From: an uncultured bacterium
GTDB taxonomy: Bacteria > Patescibacteriota > Minisyncoccia > Phycocordibacterales > UBA918
Length of the DNA stretch: 7,476 nucleotides
Assembly (NCBI GenBank): GCA_913046815.1
Contig: CAJWTE010000029.1
Location: 1 to 7,476, forward strand
Direction of reading: 5' to 3'
Below are positions 1-5,392 of the stretch, in pieces (position 1 is the first letter of the stretch; every line of letters starts with the position of its first letter). A program made the translations under genes and the position numbers. The notes beneath the pieces were generated by a model. It ran no database searches. It saw nothing but the letters and a program-made list of their open reading frames with translations, and was not told the DNA's origin.

Positions 1-19
1 GATAGATAGTGTTTTGCAT
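1..19 (-). CDS. Possible 5' end of an unknown gene leaving the window
   Basis: An ATG on the minus strand at 19-17 opens a frame of six codons (M-Q-N-T-I-Y) that runs off the left edge. There is too little to name a product. The reason to consider it is position: a good minus-strand promoter (TCGACT, 17-base spacer, TATATT) predicts transcription starting about five bases before this ATG, the same geometry as at several other genes in the window. It would be codirectional with the HIT gene upstream of it. It could be chance. Confidence 0.3.
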
Positions 20-30
20 AGTAAGTACCA

Positions 31-59
31 AATATAACAGTTCATCACCCAGCAGTCGA
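31..59 (-). promoter_or_regulatory. Candidate promoter for the gene at the left edge
   Basis: On the minus strand, TCGACT (59-54, 4/6 match to the sigma70 -35) is followed by a 17-base spacer and TATATT (36-31, 5/6 match to the -10). The predicted start near 24 leaves only about five bases before the ATG at 19. It lies just downstream of the HIT stop codon, so the next minus-strand gene would have its own promoter. Confidence 0.4.
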
Positions 60-66
60 TCAGATT

Positions 67-471
67 TTAAAGTAGGTATTGTCGGATGAGATTAGCGTTC
101 TGAGCCAGGTCATCGTCACTGGCCTCTTCAACTTTTAACATAATTTCACCCAGTGCCTTGTCGGTGTTTTGCATTGGAAAAATCTTTAAGTGCACATGAG
201 GAACTTCAAAACCTTCAATAACCAGGCAAGTGCGCATTGCATCAAATGCTTTGTCTGAAGCCCTTCCTATCTTTTTAGCAACTGAGAATAAATGTTGGTA
301 GGTGTTGTCGTCTAAATCAAAGGCGTAATCTATTTCCTCTTTGGGTATAACAATCGACTGGCCTTTAACTGCTGGAAATTTATCCATGATGGCTACACAG
401 ACATCGTCTTCGTATATAAAGTGAGCGGACAACTCTCTGCTAATGATTTTACTAAAAATACTCGTTGACAT
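67..471 (-). CDS. HIT-family nucleotide hydrolase/transferase
   Basis: This is a 134-residue histidine-triad protein, a family of small cytosolic homodimers that hydrolyse dinucleoside polyphosphates or nucleoside phosphoramidates through a His-AMP intermediate. Visible features are the N-terminal SIFSKIISRE segment, the FPAVKGQSIVIPK strand (residues 32-44; usually PxxxGHxLVIPK, with Gln here for His), and the triad region VPHVHLKIFP (90-99). His92 and His94 are present, His94 being the expected nucleophile, but the third His is Lys96. The start at 471 is chosen because MSTSIFSK fits the family N-terminus and lies about six bases after the start predicted from a TATGGT box. In-frame ATGs at 480 and 516 would extend into the recJ start region. 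The gene is divergent from recJ. The substrate cannot be told from sequence, and altered specificity is possible. Confidence 0.9.
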   Translation of the reverse strand: MSTSIFSKIISRELSAHFIYEDDVCVAIMDKFPAVKGQSIVIPKEEIDYAFDLDDNTYQHLFSVAKKIGRASDKAFDAMRTCLVIEGFEVPHVHLKIFPMQNTDKALGEIMLKVEEASDDDLAQNANLIRQYLL

Positions 472-491
472 GGATTGCATGTTACCATAGT
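465..491. promoter_or_regulatory. Overlapping divergent promoter region of the HIT gene and recJ
   Basis: On the plus strand, a consensus TTGACA (465-470) lies 15 bases before CATAGT (486-491) or 17 bases before TAGTCA, pointing into recJ. On the minus strand, TATGGT (489-484) predicts a start near 477, just before the HIT ATG at 471, but its -35 is poor. The elements overlap, so the two polymerases would compete. Hexamers were read by eye, and the exact recJ -10 is ambiguous. Confidence 0.35.
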
Positions 492-495
492 CACC

Positions 496-2190
496 ATGGT
501 TTTCTACAGAATGCACGAAATGATAGATGAAGAAACAAGTAAAGAATTGAACGCATACTCTTTAGTACTACAACAACTTCTTTATAATAGAGGTTTAAAG
601 ACGAGAGCAGAAGCGGAGGCGTTTATTAGCCCTACGTATGAAGACTCACTACATAATCCTCTATTGCTCAATGATGCAGAAAAAGCCGTTCAGCGTATAT
701 TAAAAGCCTTAGACGCAGGAGAGCGAATTTGCATATATAGTGACTATGACTGTGACGGTATCCCCGGAGCTGTACTATGGCATGATTTTTTTAAAGCTGT
801 TAATCACAGCAATTTTTTTTCATATATTCCACACCGACATTACGAAGGTTTTGGTTTTAATGAACAATCTCTTACTAAAATACAAGAGCAGGCAGCCAAT
901 CTCATTATTACGGTCGATTGCGGCACTAGTGACGTGAATACAGTCGTCAAAGCCAATCAGTTAGGAATTGATGTGATAATTACAGATCACCACGAACCAG
1001 AAGCAGAATTGCCACCAGCTTTGGCAATTGTTAATCCGAAAATTGGCGATAGTTATCCTTTTGAACATTTATGTGGAGCTGGCGTTGTATACAAGTTGCT
1101 GTTGGCATTATTGCAGGAAGGCGGGTTTGACATAGGTAAGGGGCAAGAAAAATGGTGGTTGGATATGGTTGGGTTAGCTACTGTGGCTGATATGGTTCCG
1201 TTGCATGGAGAGAATAGAGTTTTGGCTCACTATGGTTTAACAGTATTGCGTAAGACACGGCGCCATGGTCTTCGAAAATTATTACAAAAACAAAAAGTTA
1301 ACCCTTTTTACATGACAGAAGACGATATCGGATTTACTATTGGTCCACGTATCAATGCTGCTTCTCGAATGGATGTTCCCGAGATTGCCCTGGAACTTTT
1401 AGTTACTGATGGTGATGAAGAGGCGGGTTTGAAAGTGGAGAGATTAGAAAAGCTAAACAACGAAAGGAAAGGAGTGGTAGCTTCTATGGTGCGTGAAGCC
1501 CATGGCAAAATTAAAAGCATGACAGACATACCCCCAGTTATTGTTATGGGTAATCCTTCTTGGCGACCCTCTTTGGTTGGTCTAGTGGCTTCCAAATTGG
1601 CCGAAGAATACAACAGGCCCAGTTTTGTTTGGGGACGAGATGGAAATGGAGTTATAAAAGGTTCGTGTCGTTCCAATGGCAAGCTTAGTGTGGTAGATAT
1701 TATGAGGGACAGCGAAGACTCTTTTGTTGAATTTGGAGGACATCATATGTCAGGAGGTTTTGCGGTTGGAGAAAGTAAAATTCATGACTTACCTAAGGAT
1801 CTTGCCAACGCTGTCAACCAGATAGCACAAGAAAGTGAGACAATACAAATAACAGTAGATGCAGAGATGTTGTTAAATGATGTAACGAGCGCATTGGTAA
1901 ATGACTTGAATCAATTAGCTCCTTTCGGTGTTGGTAACATCAAGCCAATATTCTTATTTAATAATGTAATACCAATAAAGGTAGAAGCTTTTGGAAAAAA
2001 CAAAGAACATACAAAATTAATCTTTGATACTGCCTCTGGCCCTATAGAAGCTATAGCTTTTTTTAAACTACCGGACACCTTTAGAAAAGCACCACGGCCT
2101 GATGAGTCGATAAATATTATTGCCAATATTGAGAAATCATTCTTTATGGGACGTACCCAAATTCGCTTGCGGATTATAGAATTATTTTAG
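496..2190 (+). CDS. recJ: Single-stranded-DNA-specific exonuclease RecJ
   Basis: RecJ degrades single-stranded DNA 5' to 3' in the RecF recombination pathway, in base-excision and in mismatch repair. All hallmarks are present (numbered from the ATG at 496, 564 aa): the metal-binding DYDCDG motif (Asp83, Asp85, Asp87), VDCGTS (Asp141), the DHH motif (164-166), the VADM motif (Asp232), GPRINAASR (283-291), and the DHHA1 signature FGGHHMSGG (413-421). A C-terminal OB-fold-like region contains LAPFGVGNIKPIF (474-486). Length is close to the 577 aa of E. coli RecJ, so it looks intact. The start is uncertain: ATG at 496 keeps an aromatic-basic FYRM stretch that resembles the usual RecJ N-terminus, ATGs at 511 and 520 are also possible, and a TTG at 475 is unlikely. 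There is no Shine-Dalgarno sequence. The gene is divergent from the HIT gene, and no clear terminator follows it. Confidence 0.95.
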   Translation: MVFYRMHEMIDEETSKELNAYSLVLQQLLYNRGLKTRAEAEAFISPTYEDSLHNPLLLNDAEKAVQRILKALDAGERICIYSDYDCDGIPGAVLWHDFFKAVNHSNFFSYIPHRHYEGFGFNEQSLTKIQEQAANLIITVDCGTSDVNTVVKANQLGIDVIITDHHEPEAELPPALAIVNPKIGDSYPFEHLCGAGVVYKLLLALLQEGGFDIGKGQEKWWLDMVGLATVADMVPLHGENRVLAHYGLTVLRKTRRHGLRKLLQKQKVNPFYMTEDDIGFTIGPRINAASRMDVPEIALELLVTDGDEEAGLKVERLEKLNNERKGVVASMVREAHGKIKSMTDIPPVIVMGNPSWRPSLVGLVASKLAEEYNRPSFVWGRDGNGVIKGSCRSNGKLSVVDIMRDSEDSFVEFGGHHMSGGFAVGESKIHDLPKDLANAVNQIAQESETIQITVDAEMLLNDVTSALVNDLNQLAPFGVGNIKPIFLFNNVIPIKVEAFGKNKEHTKLIFDTASGPIEAIAFFKLPDTFRKAPRPDESINIIANIEKSFFMGRTQIRLRIIELF

Positions 2191-2297
2191 TTGAATAAAC
2201 CCAATCGCACTTATAATTGCCTCTAAAACTGTTTTCATGTCAGAGTTTATTTTCAGCATCTCGAAATAAATCTTTTAATTCTCTCACAGTCATCCAC

Positions 2298-2342
2298 ATA
2301 CGACGGTTAACTGGCATAGTATATGCCAGTTAACCGTCGTAT
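2298..2342. repeat. Perfect 21-bp inverted repeat, candidate operator for the TrpR-like gene
   Basis: Two perfectly complementary 21-base arms (2298-2318 and 2322-2342) are separated by GTA. Each arm contains GTTAAC (2306-2311 and 2329-2334), itself a palindrome, with centres 23 bp apart. The right arm ends inside the TATAAT box of the downstream regulator gene. No T-run follows on either strand, so it does not look like an intrinsic terminator. GTTAAC is also the centre of the E. coli trp operator, but the flanking bases match poorly. Inference: an operator, perhaps bound by the regulator encoded next to it as two dimers. An RNA hairpin role is less likely if transcription starts after the repeat. 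Confidence 0.6.
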
Positions 2343-2345
2343 AAT
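2340..2345 (+). promoter_or_regulatory. Consensus -10 box of the TrpR-like gene
   Basis: A perfect TATAAT lies 12 bases before the GTG start at 2352. The expected transcription start coincides with that G, predicting a leaderless mRNA. No good -35 is found at 16-18 bases upstream, because that region is the centre of the inverted repeat. A repressor on the repeat would block this promoter directly; alternatively the missing -35 could point to activation. Confidence 0.6.
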
Positions 2346-2351
2346 AGGTTT

Positions 2352-2756
2352 GTGACAAATGTATCAAAAGATAAACTGAGAGGTGATTATAGGGAGCAGT
2401 TAACCAAGCAGTTCGCAAAGTTTTTTGATGAAGCGTCAATCGCTATGGTGAATGATTTTTTTACTGAGGCTGAGCAAACAGTTTTCATAAAACGTTTGGC
2501 TGTTATATTGATGCTGGAGTCCGGATATACAAATTATAGGATCGCTAAGACCTTGAAATTGAGTCATAGTACTGTTGCGAGCGTTAGATCAAAATTAGAT
2601 CTTGGTCATTATCAAACTATACTCAAGAAGACAAAAAGCAAGAAGTTTAACAGTAAACAATTTTGGGTAGTGGTGGATGTATTGATACGAGCTGGGTTGC
2701 CACCAATTTCTGGCAGGGACAGGTGGCAACATGTTCCGGGTATGAGTAATAGATAG
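2352..2756 (+). CDS. TrpR/YerC-YecD-related DNA-binding regulator
   Basis: This is a 134-aa protein of the Trp repressor superfamily. The helical segment FFTEAEQTVFIKRLAVILML (37-56) is followed by a helix-turn-helix at about 57-80 (YTNYRIAKTLKLSHSTVASV), the typical TrpR-like arrangement. E. coli TrpR is shorter (about 108 aa); here a C-terminal tail (about 102-134, FWVVVDVLIRAGLPPISG) extends beyond the HTH. No tryptophan biosynthesis gene is nearby, so a tryptophan co-repressor role should not be assumed; this branch is broadly distributed and its ligand is usually unknown. The GTG start at 2352 is chosen because it coincides with the transcription start predicted from TATAAT at 2340 and no better start is seen downstream. 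The adjoining inverted repeat suggests autoregulation. It lies between recJ and rnhA, all on the plus strand. Confidence 0.85.
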   Translation: MTNVSKDKLRGDYREQLTKQFAKFFDEASIAMVNDFFTEAEQTVFIKRLAVILMLESGYTNYRIAKTLKLSHSTVASVRSKLDLGHYQTILKKTKSKKFNSKQFWVVVDVLIRAGLPPISGRDRWQHVPGMSNR

Positions 2757-2784
2757 TGTCACCAAATGTCTGGCGTGCTATTAT
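2756..2784 (+). promoter_or_regulatory. Candidate promoter of rnhA-comEC
   Basis: GTGTCA (2756-2761, 4/6 match to TTGACA) is followed by a 17-base spacer and TATTAT (2779-2784, 5/6 match to TATAAT). The predicted start coincides with the A of the rnhA ATG at 2791, so the mRNA would be leaderless. The -35 overlaps the last base of the regulator's stop codon. Confidence 0.5.
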
Positions 2785-2790
2785 GCCTAA

Positions 2791-3207
2791 ATGGAAAAGC
2801 TAATAATATATACAGATGGGGGGGCAAGAGGTAATCCGGGACCAGCTGCTGTAGGTGTATTTGTGACCTCTGAAGACGGTGAGATGGTGTTTGAAGTATC
2901 CGAAACTATTGGTAATAGTACGAATAACTACGCGGAATATCAGGCAGTAGCTACAGCCATGTCTGAGCTTAAGAAAAAATATGGCAAGAAGACTAAGGAC
3001 ATGGATTTTGAGATACGTCTTGATAGCGAGCTGGTCAAAAAACAACTTAGTGGTGAGTATCAAATTAAAGACCCTGGTCTAGTGCCGCTATTTATTGAAA
3101 TACATAATCTTAGAGTGTCTAGCTTTCCCAACTTGTCTTTGGTGCATGTGCCCAGAGAGAAGAATAAAGAGGCGGATCGTTTAGTAAACGAGGCTTTGGA
3201 TAGATAA
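2791..3207 (+). CDS. rnhA: Ribonuclease HI family protein
   Basis: RNase HI cleaves the RNA strand of RNA-DNA hybrids, removing R-loops and primers with two metal ions. The 138-aa product shows the YTDGGARGNPGPA opening (Asp9), NNYAEY (Glu49), RLDSELVKKQL (Asp78) and HVPREKNKEADRLVNEAL (Asp129), so the D-E-D-D active site is complete. It is shorter than E. coli RNase HI (155 aa) and has no obvious basic-handle segment, resembling the archaeal and actinobacterial short type. The run QLSGEYQIKDPGLVPL is typical of that group. The ATG at 2791 starts directly at the family N-terminus, and a -10 box 12 bases upstream suggests a leaderless message. Its stop codon overlaps the comEC ATG by one base (TAATG), indicating translational coupling and an rnhA-comEC operon. 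Confidence 0.95.
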   Translation: MEKLIIYTDGGARGNPGPAAVGVFVTSEDGEMVFEVSETIGNSTNNYAEYQAVATAMSELKKKYGKKTKDMDFEIRLDSELVKKQLSGEYQIKDPGLVPLFIEIHNLRVSSFPNLSLVHVPREKNKEADRLVNEALDR

Positions 3208-4775
3208 TGCGTGACCGGGTTTTCTTCATTGTAGTTATTGGAGTTGTGAGCGGGATTTTGGTCCGCTCACTTTTTGATTTGACTTGGCCGTGGCTTGGTC
3301 TGTTTATGATTTGCGCAGCTGGGCTAGCCCTTTTGCATAAGCGTATTTCCCCAGAGGTTCCTACATGGGTGGTATTGCTTGTGTTTTTTACCGCGTCTTT
3401 TGTCTTGGCCTTCTTCAGAACAGATTCTGTGCACAGTACTCACAAGGGCAGCTTTTTACATCAGTTTAGTGATGAAAAAGTTGTCTTACAAGGGATAGTA
3501 AGCAGAGAGCCAGAGGTGAGAGATGCAAGTACACACTTATACCTTCAAACCAGTTACGGCCTAGTACTCGTGATTGCTGATCGATATAGTGGAGTAAATT
3601 ATGGTGATGAAGTGGAGGTTCTAGGATTGTTGGAGGTACCTTCAAGTTTTGTCACTGACCTGGGTAGGACTTTTAATTACGGAGGATATTTAAAAGCTAA
3701 AGGAACTTCGCATTTAGTAAGATACCCTGAGTCATTACAGATTCTTAATTCGGGGCAGGGGAATATTTTTCTGGAAAAGTTGTATCAAGTTAAACAGATA
3801 TTTTTGCGAAAGTTGGAGATGGTTATACCTGATCCTGAAGCGGGTTTGGCGGCAGGTCTTCTACTAGGAGAAAAACGAGCGTTGGGAAGTGAATTGAATG
3901 ACGCTTTTCGACGGACAGGCATAATTCATATTGTGGTGTTGTCGGGATACAACATTATGTTGGTGGCTACTTTTATTATGTTTGTTATGTCTTATTGGTT
4001 TCCTTTTAGACTTCGTTTGTCGATGAGTATAGTAGCGATTGGTGTTTTTGCATTGTTGGTGGGGCTATCGGCAACTGTTTTGCGAGCTAGTATTATGGTG
4101 GGTTTAGTTTTTCTGGGAAGATTGTTAAGTAAAAACACTTCTGTTTTTCGTAGCCTATTGTTTGCTGGTATGGTCATGCTTCTTTTTAATCCATTCCTAT
4201 TGCTTCATGATCCTGGTTTTCAATTGTCTTTTCTGGCGACTATGGGTTTAGTGGTGGCTGGAGGATGGTTTGCCGATAAAGCTTCGTTCGTGGCAGATTT
4301 TGGTGGGTTAAAAGAATTTTTTATCGCTACATTAGTCACCCAGATAGCGGTATTACCTCTACTACTATATCAAATAGGCGAATTCTCTTTAGTTGCTGTA
4401 TTAGTGAACTTATTAGTATTGCCCATGGTAGCAATCGCTATGCTCCTTACTTTTGTGAGTGTCGCTGTAAGTTTTGTATCAACACCGATCGCTTTATTCC
4501 TAGGATATTTCGCCAGCATAAGTCTAAACTATATCATTCAAGTAGCCTCATGGTTCGGAGAGTTTAGTTGGTCAGCTTTGTCGGTACCGGAATTTCCTTT
4601 TGTGGTTGTTATACTCGCATACAGCGCGCTAGCCTTCACGTATTGGTGGTCTACAAAAAGGAAAACTCATACCTTAAGCGGCTGGGTTATCGAATATGAA
4701 AAACAAACTGCGGATAATAGTCCGGCAAAATCTAAAATTACTGATCCAGAAACTGTTCCAATTTTCTTTCGCTAG
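3207..4775 (+). CDS. comEC: ComEC/Rec2 DNA-uptake channel, membrane part only
   Basis: ComEC forms the inner-membrane channel that brings single-stranded DNA into the cytoplasm during natural transformation. The 522-aa product has N-terminal hydrophobic segments (about 5-20, 28-43, 53-70), a soluble OB-like DUF4131 region (about 85-185), and the Competence domain from about 205. Conserved stretches include GLAAGLLLGEK (213-223), HIVVLSGYNI (241-250), SATVLRASIM (288-297) and DPGFQLSF (335-342), followed by several membrane helices to about 482. It ends with a polar tail of about 40 residues. The C-terminal metallo-beta-lactamase domain of full-length ComEC (usually 700-800 aa) is absent; a matching domain is encoded separately at 5380-6240. 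The start overlaps the rnhA stop. A terminator-like hairpin lies in codons 14-22. The stop overlaps that of sod, which converges on it. Confidence 0.92.
   Translation: MRDRVFFIVVIGVVSGILVRSLFDLTWPWLGLFMICAAGLALLHKRISPEVPTWVVLLVFFTASFVLAFFRTDSVHSTHKGSFLHQFSDEKVVLQGIVSREPEVRDASTHLYLQTSYGLVLVIADRYSGVNYGDEVEVLGLLEVPSSFVTDLGRTFNYGGYLKAKGTSHLVRYPESLQILNSGQGNIFLEKLYQVKQIFLRKLEMVIPDPEAGLAAGLLLGEKRALGSELNDAFRRTGIIHIVVLSGYNIMLVATFIMFVMSYWFPFRLRLSMSIVAIGVFALLVGLSATVLRASIMVGLVFLGRLLSKNTSVFRSLLFAGMVMLLFNPFLLLHDPGFQLSFLATMGLVVAGGWFADKASFVADFGGLKEFFIATLVTQIAVLPLLLYQIGEFSLVAVLVNLLVLPMVAIAMLLTFVSVAVSFVSTPIALFLGYFASISLNYIIQVASWFGEFSWSALSVPEFPFVVVILAYSALAFTYWWSTKRKTHTLSGWVIEYEKQTADNSPAKSKITDPETVPIFFR
3246..3275 (+). 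terminator. Terminator-like hairpin inside the start of comEC
   Basis: GTGAGCGG (3246-3253) and CCGCTCAC (3263-3270) form a perfect 8-bp stem, six pairs being G-C, around a 9-base loop. TTTTT (3271-3275) follows directly, then GATTTG. This has the layout of an intrinsic terminator about 40 bases into comEC, so part of the rnhA transcripts could end here. It may be chance within coding sequence. Confidence 0.4.
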
Positions 4776-5329
4776 ACCCGATTGGTAACCACTTCCCAAT
4801 TTAGGTTTAGGAAAAAAGCATCAATATAACCTTGCTTCTTGCTTGGTGGATAGTCCAACATATATGAGTGTTCCCACATATCAAGTGCCAAAACAATATC
4901 AACGTCTGCTAGTTGTCCCAATTGTTGTTCATCAACCCAAGTAACTACTAGAGAATCATTTTGTCGGTCAATGTAACACATGGCCCATCCCACCCCTCTG
5001 GTACTGGCAGTTTCTTTAAACAATTCTATAAAATCTTCTAGGCTGCCAAATTGTTTTTCAATCATTGTTCTTAATTTTCCTGCCTTTAGGTCTTGGTGAC
5101 CCCCTTCAAATTGAGAGAAATAGTATTCGTGATTTTTCATGCCACCAAACTCAAAACCCAGCCGTCGTTGCATTTCACGTTTCGCATAAGGATCACTGAC
5201 ATCTTTCAAGGAGTTTATTATGTGGTTTACATGTTTTACATAACCGGCATACAGTCCGAGGTGTTCATTTATAGTCTCCTGTGATATATCTTGAAGGGCT
5301 GGAATGGTAAAACTTTTTGCTTCGTACAT
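4772..5329 (-). CDS. sod: Fe/Mn-family superoxide dismutase
   Basis: SOD converts superoxide to oxygen and hydrogen peroxide. The 185-aa product has the four expected metal ligands: His23 (NEHLGLYAGYV), His67 (MKNHEYYF), Asp150 and His154 (DMWEHSYMLDY). Tyr30 matches the gateway Tyr34 of E. coli SOD, but the second-sphere His30 is replaced by Tyr27, and the usual xHHxxHH pattern is reduced. GlyGly at 62-63 before the second ligand and Gln135/136 resemble Mn-type more than Fe-type enzymes; the metal cannot be decided by reading. No signal peptide is seen, so it is probably cytoplasmic. The ATG at 5329 leads into the SFTIPALQDIS segment that matches the family N-terminus. It converges on comEC with a 4-bp stop overlap and is divergent from the metallo-beta-lactamase gene, separating the two parts of the ComEC system. 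Confidence 0.95.
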   Translation of the reverse strand: MYEAKSFTIPALQDISQETINEHLGLYAGYVKHVNHIINSLKDVSDPYAKREMQRRLGFEFGGMKNHEYYFSQFEGGHQDLKAGKLRTMIEKQFGSLEDFIELFKETASTRGVGWAMCYIDRQNDSLVVTWVDEQQLGQLADVDIVLALDMWEHSYMLDYPPSKKQGYIDAFFLNLNWEVVTNRV

Positions 5330-5343
5330 AGTTGTTCTTTGCG

Positions 5344-5392
5344 TTAATCTATTTACTCCATAGTATCATAATGTGAAATATGACACTGTACA
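5344..5392. promoter_or_regulatory. Overlapping divergent promoters of sod and the ComEC-type hydrolase
   Basis: Plus strand: TTAATC (5344-5349), 17-base spacer, CATAAT (5367-5372, 5/6), predicting a start at about 5379 against an ATG at 5380, which is leaderless. Minus strand: TGTACA (5392-5387, 4/6), 16-base spacer, TATGAT (5370-5365, 5/6), giving sod a leader of about 29 bases. The two -10 boxes share bases. An imperfect dyad, TATCATA (5364-5370) and TATGACA (5379-5385), spans the plus-strand start and could bind a regulator. Confidence 0.45.

Noticed and set aside
1308..1682. 124-codon open frame on the minus strand inside recJ
   Set aside because: It lies opposite strongly conserved RecJ motifs, its serine- and proline-rich translation matches no family, and it is best explained as a shadow of recJ codons.
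475..2190. TGA recoding as in Gracilibacteria or Absconditabacteria
   Set aside because: No gene uses TGA as its stop, but none contains an in-frame TGA either, and all proteins are full length under the standard bacterial code. With nine complete genes the absence of TGA stops is not decisive.
2298..2342. The 21-bp inverted repeat as the recJ terminator
   Set aside because: There is no T-run after either arm, and it lies over 100 bases beyond the recJ stop and against a promoter, so an operator role fits better.
2800..3063. 87-codon minus-strand frame inside rnhA
   Set aside because: It is opposite the RNase HI active-site region and has no recognisable domain or start signal.
5093..5284. 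63-codon plus-strand frame inside sod
   Set aside because: It is opposite conserved SOD sequence with the His67 ligand, and the translation is not recognisable.
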